NCBI GenBank assembly: GCA_965227935.1
Contig: CBDDGS010000019.1
Span: 2,356,001-2,420,000 of the forward strand
Length of the DNA stretch: 64,000 bases
From: JAWPMT01 sp965227935
GTDB lineage: Bacteria > Bacteroidota > Bacteroidia > Cytophagales > Cyclobacteriaceae
Reading direction: 5' to 3'
Shown: in pieces, positions 18,477 through 27,160 of the stretch
How positions within the stretch are numbered: the stretch's first letter is position 1
Layout of the letters: each line of letters opens with the position of its first letter
Program-made: the position numbers and the translations under genes
The notes under the pieces: generated by a model
Databases searched by the model: none
Told to the model about the DNA's origin: nothing
What the model saw: only the letters and a program-made list of their open reading frames with translations

Positions 18477-18506
18477 AAAAAAAGGGATACACTAATGTGA
18501 TATCCC
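18477..18506 (-). terminator. intrinsic terminator after the H1-like gene
   Basis: GGGATA-CAC (18484-18492) pairs with GTG-TATCCC (18497-18506, one bulged A). On the minus strand the stem is followed by seven T (complement of 18483-18477). It ends the short gene 18537-18713 and may also slow transcripts from dapA on the other strand. Confidence 0.7.
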
Positions 18507-18536
18507 ATTTATAAAGATCTTTTAAAGTAAGTAGTC

Positions 18537-18713
18537 TTACTTGGTGTTCTTCATATTTTGAACTTCAATGCGGATCTCTTGCGACAGGTTTTTCATGTCT
18601 TGCATACCCTTTCTCACTCGAGTACCAGCAGCCTGGTTTCCTTTGTCATAGAATTTGCTAAAGTCATCCTCGAGAGACGTCAACATCTCCTTCAATTGTT
18701 CATATCTGTTCAT
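18537..18713 (-). CDS. histone H1-like short protein
   Basis: A 58-residue frame from ATG 18713 to TAA 18537: it starts MNRYEQLKEMLTSLEDDF, continues SKFYDKGNQAAGTRVRKGMQ and ends in KNMKNTK-like VQNMKNTK. The central KGNxAAGTRVRKGMQ block and the length are those of the short 'histone H1' (Hc1-like) proteins that nearly all Cytophagia and many other Bacteroidota encode. It is charged, fully helical, with no signal peptide; a nucleoid-associated role is presumed from the name, not shown. It has its own terminator and lies just downstream (same strand) of the alpha-oxoamine synthase. Confidence 0.82.
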   Translation of the reverse strand: MNRYEQLKEMLTSLEDDFSKFYDKGNQAAGTRVRKGMQDMKNLSQEIRIEVQNMKNTK

Positions 18714-18803
18714 ACTTAAATATGTTAGGGTTACTGATAATTATACGGTTAGGCAATATAGAGTCAAAATGTTTAAATACGGGCTAAAAAGCTACTTTTT
18801 TCA

Positions 18804-20060
18804 TCAAACTCGGGACAAATCAGCACCGGCCATACCGGCTTTTTCATATACGCCAGAGTCGAGCTTCTCTTTTATCGATTCGAAAGCCTGGATGGTCTCT
18901 GCAACATCGTCCAAGCTGTGCATAGCTGTAGGAATCACCCTCAGCATGATCACACCTTTTGGCACGACCGGATAGACGATCATGGAGCAGAAGATATTGT
19001 AGCTCTCACGCAGATCCCTAATGAGGCTGGCAGCCTCGTAGGTGCCTCCACTGACCAATACCGGAGTAACGGGAGATTGTGTAGTGCCAATATTGAAGCC
19101 CTTCTCACGGAAACCGTTCTGAATGGCATTGACGATAGTCCACAATTTTTCCTTGAGTTCCGGCATTGTTCGAAGCATTTCCAAACGCTTCAGGTTACCG
19201 ATCACCAGTGGCATAGGAAGTGATTTGGCGAAGATCTGAGACCTCACGTTGTATCGCAGGTAGTGCATGATCTCCTTGTCACCAGCTATGAAAGCGCCGA
19301 TGCTGGCCATGGATTTAGCGAAGGTCGAGAAGTAGATGTCGATACCATCTTGCACGCCTTGCTCCTCTCCGGTTCCAGCGCCAGTAGCGCCCATGGTACC
19401 GAATCCGTGTGCATCATCCACCAACAATTTGAAGTTGTACTTCTCTTTCAAAGGCACAATATCCTTCAGGTTGCCCATGTTTCCAGACATACCAAAGACT
19501 CCTTCAGTGATCACCAGAATACCACCTCCGGTTTCCTTGGTAAGGCGCTCGGCCCTGATCAGCTGCTTCTCAAGGTTTTCAATGTCATTGTGCGGGTAGA
19601 CAAATCGCTTACCCATATGCATACGCAGACCATCGATAATACAGGCGTGTGATTCTGCGTCATAAACGATCACATCTTTGCGATCGACCAAGGCGTCAAT
19701 CACGGACATGATGCCTTGATAACCGTAGTTTAAGAGCATCCCCGCTTCTTTGCCCACAAACTCTGCAAGCTCTGTCTCCAACTGCACGTGATAGTCGCTG
19801 TTGCCTGTCATCATTCGGGCACCCATCGGATAACCGAGGCCCCAATCTCTGGCAGCCTTTGCATCTACCTCTCTGATCTCCGGATGATTGGCCAGACCCA
19901 GGTAATTGTTCAAACTCCAGGTCAACACTTTTTTCCCCTTAAATGTCATTCTAGGGGAGATTTCTCCCTCTAATTTGGGGAACATATAGAAATCATCATC
20001 AATCACTGAATGGCTCCCCAAGGGACCATGATCCTGCAGAAGTTTTTCGAATAAATCCAT
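18804..20060 (-). CDS. alpha-oxoamine synthase, serine palmitoyltransferase-like
   Basis: A 418-residue PLP enzyme of the AOS family (SPT, KBL, BioF). Seen: WSLNNYLGLANHPEI near the N-terminus, LNYGYQGIMSVI, DAESHACIIDG, LVDDAHGFGTMG (the PLP-binding Asp and His) and the PLP lysine in STFAKSMASIGAF. In Bacteroidota, close relatives either condense serine with acyl groups (sphingolipids) or cysteate with acyl groups (capnine/sulfonolipids of gliding Cytophagales). The TFAKS lysine motif and length favour this branch over KBL (threonine degradation) or BioF (biotin); sequence alone does not decide between serine and cysteate. Own promoter; monocistronic or with the H1-like gene. Confidence 0.85.
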   Translation of the reverse strand: MDLFEKLLQDHGPLGSHSVIDDDFYMFPKLEGEISPRMTFKGKKVLTWSLNNYLGLANHPEIREVDAKAARDWGLGYPMGARMMTGNSDYHVQLETELAEFVGKEAGMLLNYGYQGIMSVIDALVDRKDVIVYDAESHACIIDGLRMHMGKRFVYPHNDIENLEKQLIRAERLTKETGGGILVITEGVFGMSGNMGNLKDIVPLKEKYNFKLLVDDAHGFGTMGATGAGTGEEQGVQDGIDIYFSTFAKSMASIGAFIAGDKEIMHYLRYNVRSQIFAKSLPMPLVIGNLKRLEMLRTMPELKEKLWTIVNAIQNGFREKGFNIGTTQSPVTPVLVSGGTYEAASLIRDLRESYNIFCSMIVYPVVPKGVIMLRVIPTAMHSLDDVAETIQAFESIKEKLDSGVYEKAGMAGADLSRV

Positions 20061-20101
20061 TAAGAATTTCTTATTTTACCCTCCTTAAAAAAACGAAGTC
20101 A

Positions 20102-20109
20102 CAAAGCTA
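20102..20109 (-). promoter_or_regulatory. -7 box TAGCTTTG of the alpha-oxoamine synthase gene
   Basis: On the minus strand 20109-20102 reads TAGCTTTG, a TAnnTTTG match 41 bases upstream of the ATG at 20060. Confidence 0.45.
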
Positions 20110-20202
20110 ACATGAAAAGAATCCCCAGCCAATGTTTCAAAATCAAATCAAAATAATTGATATCATAGCACTATTACCTAATAATCAGCCTTTGTGACAG
20201 TC

Positions 20203-21696
20203 ATGGCCCGCAAAATCAAAAAGTTACTAGTCGCCAATCGTGGAGAGATCGCCCTTCGCATTATGCGCAGTGCGAGAGAGGCGTCCATCCAAACAGTAGC
20301 CGTATATAGTGAGGCGGATGCGGATGCACCGTTTGTGAAGTTTGCCGATGAGTCCTTCCTTCTGGGACCTCCCCCCTCCGCTGAGTCGTACCTGGCGATC
20401 GACAAGATCCTTACCATCTGTAAAGATGCTGATGTTGACGCCATTCACCCGGGCTATGGATTCCTCTCAGAAAACGCCCGTTTTGCAGAGGCCGTAACCG
20501 CTGCGGGCATGATCTTTATCGGCCCGTCTCCGGAGGCCATCCAAACCATGGGTGACAAAATCGCGGCAAAAAACGCGGTAAAGCACAACAATGTGCCTCT
20601 CGTACCAGGGATGGATAAGCCCATCACCGACGTCAAAGAAGCAGAAGCGGTGGCTCAGGAGATCGGCTATCCGATCCTGATAAAGGCAAGCGCCGGCGGT
20701 GGAGGTAAAGGTATGCGCGTCGTCCATAGTGAGGCGGATTTCGAGTCCGAGATGGAACGTGCGATGAGCGAAGCAACAAGTGCCTTCGGCGATGGCTCGG
20801 TTTTCGTCGAGAAGTTCATCGTATCGCCAAAGCACATCGAGGTGCAGATAATGGGTGACCATCACGGCAACATCGTGCACCTCTTCGAACGCGATTGCTC
20901 CGTACAACGGCGACATCAAAAGGTGATCGAAGAAGCTCCCTCGGCCATTCTATCCGAAGAAGAGCGCTCGAAGATCGGACAGGCCGCTATCGACGTCGCC
21001 AAATCCTGCGGGTATTACAATGCAGGTACCGTCGAGTTCATTATGGACGTTGACAAGAATTTTTACTTCCTGGAGATGAACACCCGCCTGCAAGTGGAGC
21101 ACCCCGTAACAGAACAGATCACAGGCATTGATCTGGTAAAGGAGCAGATCAACGTGGCAGAAGGCAATCCATTGTCTTTTGCCCAGGAGGATCTGTCCAT
21201 CTCAGGGCACAGCATCGAGGTGCGTGTTTATGCGGAGGACCCCAGCAACAACTTCGCACCGTCCATCGGTAATCTTCAAGTCTACGAGAGACCTAAGGGT
21301 GAGGGCATCCGTCTGGATGATGGCTATCAACAAGGTCAGGACATTCCCATCTACTACGACCCCATGATCGCCAAACTGGTCGCGTCCGGCAAAGACCGCG
21401 ATGATGCCATAGATCGATTACTGGAGGCGATTGCGATGTACAAGATCCACGGAGTACAGACGACCCTACCCTTCTGTGAGTTTGTCCTCAACCATGAGGC
21501 CTTTCGTGGGGCAAACTTCACGACCAAGTTTGTGGAGGAACACTTTTCCCCGGATAAGCTGGTGACGGAGCCCAGTAGAGAGGCTCAACTGGCTGCACTT
21601 GCTGCGGTTGCTTATCAGTTTGATCGGGATGCAGAGAAGTCCCGGCCCAAGGAAGGAACCGGACCATCGAGGTGGAAACTACGAAAGCGTGATTGA
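20203..21696 (+). CDS. accC: biotin carboxylase subunit of acyl-CoA carboxylase
   Basis: A 497-residue ATP-grasp enzyme carboxylating biotin on a carrier protein. Seen: KLLVANRGEIALRIMRSARE, DAIHPGYGFLSENA, the glycine-rich ATP loop ASAGGGGKGMRVV, the RDCSVQRRHQKVIEEAP segment and EMNTRLQVEHPVTE. There is no biotinyl domain and no carboxyltransferase beside it, so it may serve acetyl- or propionyl-CoA carboxylase. ATG 20203 is preferred over GTG 20194. It ends TGATG, overlapping the next gene. Its tail (about residue 460 on) is longer than E. coli AccC, as is usual for this phylum. Confidence 0.94.
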   Translation: MARKIKKLLVANRGEIALRIMRSAREASIQTVAVYSEADADAPFVKFADESFLLGPPPSAESYLAIDKILTICKDADVDAIHPGYGFLSENARFAEAVTAAGMIFIGPSPEAIQTMGDKIAAKNAVKHNNVPLVPGMDKPITDVKEAEAVAQEIGYPILIKASAGGGGKGMRVVHSEADFESEMERAMSEATSAFGDGSVFVEKFIVSPKHIEVQIMGDHHGNIVHLFERDCSVQRRHQKVIEEAPSAILSEEERSKIGQAAIDVAKSCGYYNAGTVEFIMDVDKNFYFLEMNTRLQVEHPVTEQITGIDLVKEQINVAEGNPLSFAQEDLSISGHSIEVRVYAEDPSNNFAPSIGNLQVYERPKGEGIRLDDGYQQGQDIPIYYDPMIAKLVASGKDRDDAIDRLLEAIAMYKIHGVQTTLPFCEFVLNHEAFRGANFTTKFVEEHFSPDKLVTEPSREAQLAALAAVAYQFDRDAEKSRPKEGTGPSRWKLRKRD

Positions 21697-23027
21697 TGGC
21701 TGAAATACGACCATTGCAGGCCTGGAGGTACAATAAGGATCTCTCCAGGAACATAGAAACACTCACCTCTCCACTTTTTGATGTTGTCTCCGAGAGACAG
21801 CGACGCGCCCTCTATCAAAATCCCTATTCCAGCGTCCACCTCTCCGTGCCTCAAGGGAGCCACCCCGACCAGGAAGCCGCGGCCAGGTTATCACAGTGGA
21901 AGAGGGAGGGTATCGTTACTATGGATCCCATACCGGGGATATATGTCTACTACCAGCGTTTCTCTCTGCATGGCAGTGATCGACTGTACACCCGCAAAGG
22001 ATTCATCTGTAATATTCGAATCTATGACTGGCCAGAGAAAGTCATTCTACGCCACGAAAATACCATGCCTCATTCCGTCAATGACCGACAGATGATGGTA
22101 GAGGCTACCCAGCTCAATGTGAGCCCGACCCATGGGCTATATACTGACCCAACGAAGGAAATAGAATCCTATCTGGACGAGTGCATGGTCAACCCACTCT
22201 ATGAAGTGGAGGACTATCAGGGCGTGATCGACAGTCTGGGTGTGATCCATGACCGGAAGGTCGTCGAGCGTATCATTGAGATCATCAAAGAAAAGCAGAT
22301 CATACTGGCCGATGGCCACCATCGCTATGGCGGATCGCTGGAGCATTACAAGAAGATGAAGGCACAGAACCCCAACCACACGGGGCAAGAGGGATACAAC
22401 TTCCACTTGATGTACATGACGAACACAGAGTCTGACGACCTGCGTATCCTTCCGACGCATCGTATCATCTCCAATGATGTAGCAATCGACGAGGAGGAAC
22501 TCCTACGAAAGCTCGCACCAGACTTTATCATCAAACCCCTGGACAACCCTGAAGATATTGGTGAAATCATCCTCGGTAAGAAATGGGCTTTCGGCCTTCT
22601 GATCGGCGACAATGCCTATAAGATCCGCTTGAAGCCGGAGATGATCGACACGCTCCCGTGGAAGTTTCCTCCGGAGATCAACCGACTTGATCTCACCGTC
22701 ATGCACTACTTCATTTTCGAAAAGATCCTCGGAATTCCTGGTCGAAAGCAGCGTGAGGCCAAGGAGATCTCCTTCGAACGCAACTTCACCGAATGTGTCA
22801 AGAAGGTCTACAAGCGCGAGGCGGCATTCGCGGTAATCACTCAAGACATTTCTGTTGACACAGTGAAGGAGGTGTGCTACAGCGGCTACACACTCCCTCA
22901 GAAATCCACCTATTTCTATCCCAAAGTAATTTGCGGCTTCTTATTCAGCTCAATACAAGATGACGAATTCCACACTCCGCTTAGTTCTAGCTTCCAATTC
23001 CCCCAGGAGGAAAGCGCTACTCACTGA
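21696..23027 (+). CDS. DUF1015 family protein
   Basis: A 443-residue protein of the DUF1015 (HK-type, 'SerK-like') family: IRPLQAWRYN at the start, VSERQRRALYQNPYSSVHLS, YVYYQRF and the conserved LADGHHRYGG. Proteins of this family in Bacteroidota and archaea have been linked to free serine kinase; here that is only a possibility. ATG 21696 overlaps the accC stop. The last 23 codons extend past the usual end (PQKSTYFYPK...FSSI) and overlap the maf gene by 68 bp in another frame. Confidence 0.85.
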   Translation: MAEIRPLQAWRYNKDLSRNIETLTSPLFDVVSERQRRALYQNPYSSVHLSVPQGSHPDQEAAARLSQWKREGIVTMDPIPGIYVYYQRFSLHGSDRLYTRKGFICNIRIYDWPEKVILRHENTMPHSVNDRQMMVEATQLNVSPTHGLYTDPTKEIESYLDECMVNPLYEVEDYQGVIDSLGVIHDRKVVERIIEIIKEKQIILADGHHRYGGSLEHYKKMKAQNPNHTGQEGYNFHLMYMTNTESDDLRILPTHRIISNDVAIDEEELLRKLAPDFIIKPLDNPEDIGEIILGKKWAFGLLIGDNAYKIRLKPEMIDTLPWKFPPEINRLDLTVMHYFIFEKILGIPGRKQREAKEISFERNFTECVKKVYKREAAFAVITQDISVDTVKEVCYSGYTLPQKSTYFYPKVICGFLFSSIQDDEFHTPLSSSFQFPQEESATH

Positions 23028-23562
23028 AGCAGGCTTCGATTTCGAAGTGCGTGTATTCCCTGTGGAGGAAAACTACCCGGATGATCTTCCGAAAAGGGAC
23101 ATCGGCCTGTACCTCGCCAGGAAAAAGAACGAAGCCAACCTCGTGCATGCTCAGTCTAGCGATGTAATCCTCACTTCGGACACAACAGTCATTGTCAATG
23201 ACGAGTCGCTGGAAAAAGCGGGTGATGAACAAGAGGCCCGTGAGATGCTCGAAAAGCTGTCGGGTGAATGGCATGATGTGATTTCCGGGGTGTGCATTTC
23301 CAGTGAGGAGAAGTCTATCGGCTTCGATGTCACGACGCAAGTGAAAATGTTTGACCTCACTGACCAGGAGATTGATCACTACATCCGCACATTTCAACCC
23401 TTCGACAAGGCCGGTGCCTATGGCATCCAGGATTGGTTCGGCCTTGTTGGGATCGAGGAGATCCGCGGATCGTTCTACAATGTGGTCGGCCTGCCTATAG
23501 CAGAGGTATACCGAGCGTTGGATACCGAGTTTGGGATCCATCCCCGTTCATTGTGGGCCTGA
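22960..23562 (+). CDS. maf: Maf-family nucleotide pyrophosphatase
   Basis: A 200-residue Maf protein, which hydrolyses (d)TTP/UTP or modified nucleotides to monophosphates. Seen: LVLASNSPRRKALL at the N-terminus (substrate loop), the catalytic aspartate in TSDTTVIV, GEWHDVISGV and FDKAGAYGIQDW with the EIRGSFYNVVGLP C-terminal signature. The gene begins inside the end of the DUF1015 gene. The family is often near septum genes but here sits in an accC operon. Confidence 0.94.
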   Translation: MTNSTLRLVLASNSPRRKALLTEAGFDFEVRVFPVEENYPDDLPKRDIGLYLARKKNEANLVHAQSSDVILTSDTTVIVNDESLEKAGDEQEAREMLEKLSGEWHDVISGVCISSEEKSIGFDVTTQVKMFDLTDQEIDHYIRTFQPFDKAGAYGIQDWFGLVGIEEIRGSFYNVVGLPIAEVYRALDTEFGIHPRSLWA

Positions 23563-23572
23563 GTGACCTGCC

Positions 23573-24367
23573 ATGAGCAACAAATACCTCGAAATACTCG
23601 AGCTGAGCCCGGGCGCTACGCCACAGGAAGTGAAAGCGGCATATCGCCGGCTTTCGAAAAGATACCATCCAGACCTCAATTCGGACCCGAACGCTCATGA
23701 CCAATTCGTCGCACTGACAGAAGCCTACAACTTCCTATCGAAGGTGGGCCCATCGCCAGCCCGGGAACAAGTGTCCTACGACTATGACCCCTTTGTTAGT
23801 GAATATGAAGTCTGGCGGAGAAGGGCTAGGGCACAAGCAAAGAGAAAGGCCCGAGAAGAGGCGCTCCTGCAACTGCTCCTAATCAAAAGGCTGATTCGCG
23901 GGATGAACTATGTACTGGGAGCCATCTGCCTATTCAATCTCTTGCTTGCCATCGATTATTTCCTCCCCTTACAAGCAATACCGCAGGAAATCCAAACAAT
24001 TACCCAGGAGTTGCACCACCGTAGAGGCTCCGGCACCTACACCTATACGGAGGTACAATTCACAGATTTCAATATCCGCTTCGAAAGCCAAGCATACAAA
24101 GCATTCAAGGGGTACGAAAACATCTACGTATTCGCTACGCAATTATTCGAAAAGCCTCTGAAAGTCGAAATCCACAAAGAGTCGCGCACTTTGGAGAGGG
24201 TACCCTACTACAACGTGTACCTATTCTTCGGTTACCTCATTCCAGCATTGTTCGTGCTGGCCGGCACCTACTTCTTCGTATTCCGAGCCGTCGAACCAAA
24301 ATTCACCATTGGCTTGCTGGTGACGATAGTCGCGATCGTTCAGCTTGTATTCTTTCTTAGATCATAA
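23573..24367 (+). CDS. membrane-anchored J-domain protein
   Basis: A 264-residue protein. Residues 3-60 are a DnaJ domain (YLEILELSPGATPQEVKAAY, then the HPD tripeptide in KRYHPDLNSD), which stimulates DnaK-type ATPases. After a charged linker (RRRARAQAKRKAREEALLQ) come three hydrophobic segments, one near residue 110-135 and two at the C-terminus (VYLFFGYLIPALFVLAG; IGLLVTIVAIVQLVFFL). The J domain therefore faces the cytoplasm at the membrane. It lacks G/F and zinc domains. Starts 10 bases after maf; last gene of the accC operon, convergent with the adaptor gene. Confidence 0.85.
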   Translation: MSNKYLEILELSPGATPQEVKAAYRRLSKRYHPDLNSDPNAHDQFVALTEAYNFLSKVGPSPAREQVSYDYDPFVSEYEVWRRRARAQAKRKAREEALLQLLLIKRLIRGMNYVLGAICLFNLLLAIDYFLPLQAIPQEIQTITQELHHRRGSGTYTYTEVQFTDFNIRFESQAYKAFKGYENIYVFATQLFEKPLKVEIHKESRTLERVPYYNVYLFFGYLIPALFVLAGTYFFVFRAVEPKFTIGLLVTIVAIVQLVFFLRS

Positions 24368-24377
24368 GTGGTGAGGA

Positions 24378-25697
24378 TCAGTCGCTGCTCTCTTCCTCTT
24401 CGTCATCATCACCCTTCTTCTTCACCAGGTCGCCATCTTTCAGATTCTTTGAAACTGCGAGGAAAGGGCCACTGATCACCTGATCACCGTCTTCGACGCC
24501 GGTCATGATCTGAATGCGCTCAAAATCACTGATGCCGACGGTGACTGCTACCTTGCGGGCCACGCCATCTTCGAACAGGAATAGTACTTCTTCCTGATTC
24601 TCCTCCCCTTCTTCAATCTCGATGTCGTCTTTAGGGCGCGTGGTCACGGAGGAAAGAGGCACGGTAAGGATGTCCTCCTTCGTCTCAGTCACGATATCCA
24701 CGGTCGCTGTCATACCGGGACGGAAGGGGTATTGGCTCCCTTCGCGAATCAGATCGGCGTACGACGAATTCAGTATTTTGATGCGCACCTCAAACTCGGT
24801 GACAGCATCAGGCGTCGCTTTGTCATTGGCGGTATTGGCAATATGCGTGACGAGTCCTTTGAATTGCTTCTCCTGGTAAGAATAGGAGTCTACATCGATG
24901 ATCGTCTCATCTCCTTCGGTCACTTTGATGATGTCATTCTCATTGACATCTACACGCACTTCCATGTTGGAGAGATCCGCGATCCTCAGCATTTCCGTTC
25001 CCTGCATTTGCGATGTCCCGAGCACCGTCTCCCCCTTCTCTACCGACAGCTTCGAAACGATGCCGGTCATAGGCGAGGTGATGGACGTTCGTCTCAGATT
25101 TTCACGCGCTTCGTCAACGGTGGCCTGTGAGCTTCGAACGATGAATGCCGCCGCCTCCACATTCTGCTCTGCAGACTTGAGGTCTTGTTGTGCGATCTCA
25201 AAGTTCGCGGTTGACAGCTCAAAATCTGCCTGCGCGACCACTTCCTCATCAAAGAGCTTCTTCTGTCGCTGGTATTCCTGCTCTGCCCTCTTGAGGCTGG
25301 CCCTGGCTCTCGCAAATCGCGCCCTTGCGTCCTCCAGATTGGCTTTTTGCTGATTCAGGTTCGCCAGCGCCCGCTCGAGCGCCGCTTCAAAATTGTCAGG
25401 ATTGATACGCAGAAGCAGTGTCCCCATGATGACGGAATCTCCCTCCTCCACGAACAGATCAATGATTTCACCAGAGACTTCAGGGCTTATTTTCACCTCA
25501 ACCACCGGCTGCACACTCCCTGAGGCGCTCACCTTTTCTATAATTGTGGCACGCTCAGCGGCAGCTGTCTCGACTTCGGTGCTCTTCTTACCACCGAACC
25601 ATCCCTGTGCGCGGCCAACACCCAACACGACTAGCAGCAACCCTGCGACACCCAGCAGGATATATAACGGGCGATTACTTGACTTTTTCTTTTTCAT
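24378..25697 (-). CDS. MacA/HlyD-type periplasmic efflux adaptor
   Basis: A 439-residue membrane fusion protein. One N-terminal membrane anchor (PLYILLGVAGLLLVVLGVG) is followed by the lipoyl half (ISPEVSGEIIDLFVEEGDSV), a long coiled coil with two helices (about residues 95-205, rich in A, E, R, Q), the second lipoyl half (TSITSPMTGIVSKLSVEKGE), the beta barrel and a membrane-proximal domain. An acidic tail (DDDEEEESSD) is unusual. It would link an inner-membrane ABC or RND pump to the TolC-like protein encoded just upstream; the stop and start overlap in ATGA. The pump gene itself is not next to it. Confidence 0.93.
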   Translation of the reverse strand: MKKKKSSNRPLYILLGVAGLLLVVLGVGRAQGWFGGKKSTEVETAAAERATIIEKVSASGSVQPVVEVKISPEVSGEIIDLFVEEGDSVIMGTLLLRINPDNFEAALERALANLNQQKANLEDARARFARARASLKRAEQEYQRQKKLFDEEVVAQADFELSTANFEIAQQDLKSAEQNVEAAAFIVRSSQATVDEARENLRRTSITSPMTGIVSKLSVEKGETVLGTSQMQGTEMLRIADLSNMEVRVDVNENDIIKVTEGDETIIDVDSYSYQEKQFKGLVTHIANTANDKATPDAVTEFEVRIKILNSSYADLIREGSQYPFRPGMTATVDIVTETKEDILTVPLSSVTTRPKDDIEIEEGEENQEEVLFLFEDGVARKVAVTVGISDFERIQIMTGVEDGDQVISGPFLAVSKNLKDGDLVKKKGDDDEEEESSD

Positions 25698-27160
25698 TCT
25701 AGCGTAATTGGTTTTCCCTGATAAAAATCTAAGATCTTCTTCCTGAATATGAAATCGTACTTGGCTCTGACCAGGTCGGACCGGGCCTGAAACAAGTTGT
25801 TGCTGGCTACCTGATAGTCCGTGAAGTTCGCGGCGCCCAGGTTATACTGGTTCTCGATGGACCGAAAAGTCTCTTGTAAGGCCTCCACCTGGCGTGTACT
25901 GGCGGCAAATGTCTTTGAAGCTGCCAACGCATCTGCGTAGGCCGACTCTATTTGTTGTCTCAGGAAATTGCGCTGCTCTACAGCACTGATCTCTGCCTGC
26001 TGCAGCTGGATTTTTGATCGCTGAATCTGCGAGTTGACTTGCAAGCCATTGAAGATTGGGATGTTGATCCCGACCCCAAAATTCCATCTCCTATTTTCCT
26101 GGAACTGATCGAAATAGCGAAATTCCTCTGTATCCTGCCCCTGCTGTATAGACAGTATTCTCTCTCCAGAAGTCGTGAAAACCGTAGGAAGCAGGACAGT
26201 ATCAATCCTATTGGTCGGCACAGGGCGGTCATCGAAACCACTCGAGTAGTTCGTATTGTAACTTCCCCCGAAGCTCACCGTGGGATACCTTCCCCCTTCC
26301 GCTACCTTGACACCATACTGTGCGGCCTGCACACTTAGGTCCGCACTTCGGATATTCGGCTGCACGACCAAGGCATCATCATACACCTCCTGAGAAGTGA
26401 TACCCAGATCCGGTTCGCCATCCAGGTCAATGTTGGGGATTACGATATCAATACGCTCGGAGGCGGGGATAAGCATCGCTTGCTTGAGATCCAGCAGTGC
26501 CAGGTCCAAATTGTTTTGGGCGTTGATCAAGGCCACCTCGTTGCTTGCCACCTGACTGATCAGCTCCAACTCCTGAGTCCGTGGCGCTGCCCCAGATTGC
26601 ACAAGGAGTTTGGTGCGGGCAAGTTGTGACTCGCTGGACTCCAACTGAAACCGGGCGTTTTCTGCCAGCTCCCGATTGAAGATAACATTGAGATAAAAAG
26701 TGCCAATGTTCAGCGAAACGATGTTGATCTGGTCCTCCAGATCGGCCTCTGCCACCGATTGGTTGGTTTTGCCCTGAATAACCGTATGGTACTGACGCAA
26801 TCCGTTGAAAAGGATGACATTGGATGTCGCGCCCAGACCGGAGGAGTTGATCTGATCGGTAGTAAATTGGTTGGTCGTCGGATCGATTGAGCGACCCCAG
26901 TTGATGCCGTAGTTCCAGTTGACATTGGCATTGGGCAGGCGAGACGCTCGACTTTCACTGAGATTGACCTTGCTGCCTTCTACTGAGAGTCGCGCTCTCT
27001 TGACATTGAGGTTATTTTCGATGGCCACGTCGATGCATTCTCGAAGTGTCATCATTCTTACCTCCTGGCCCCAGCACATGTGTGACAAGGAGACAAGCAT
27101 CATCAATATCAGTAGCGTCAGCTTATTGTGCCTCATTGGTTTGAGTTTTATCCTTTTCAT
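25694..27160 (-). CDS. TolC family outer-membrane efflux protein
   Basis: A 488-residue outer-membrane factor with a signal peptide (LTLLILMMLVSLSHMCWGQ). Two homologous OEP halves are seen: MTLRECIDVAIENNLNVKRA and PNIRSADLSVQAAQYGVKVA each begin a helical hairpin; the second half has IPIFNGLQVNSQIQRSKI. Start ATG 27160 is chosen because it overlaps the sdaAB stop in ATGA; the frame is open further upstream but would run into the serine dehydratase gene. It forms an export channel with the adaptor encoded next. Confidence 0.92.
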   Translation of the reverse strand: MKRIKLKPMRHNKLTLLILMMLVSLSHMCWGQEVRMMTLRECIDVAIENNLNVKRARLSVEGSKVNLSESRASRLPNANVNWNYGINWGRSIDPTTNQFTTDQINSSGLGATSNVILFNGLRQYHTVIQGKTNQSVAEADLEDQINIVSLNIGTFYLNVIFNRELAENARFQLESSESQLARTKLLVQSGAAPRTQELELISQVASNEVALINAQNNLDLALLDLKQAMLIPASERIDIVIPNIDLDGEPDLGITSQEVYDDALVVQPNIRSADLSVQAAQYGVKVAEGGRYPTVSFGGSYNTNYSSGFDDRPVPTNRIDTVLLPTVFTTSGERILSIQQGQDTEEFRYFDQFQENRRWNFGVGINIPIFNGLQVNSQIQRSKIQLQQAEISAVEQRNFLRQQIESAYADALAASKTFAASTRQVEALQETFRSIENQYNLGAANFTDYQVASNNLFQARSDLVRAKYDFIFRKKILDFYQGKPITLE

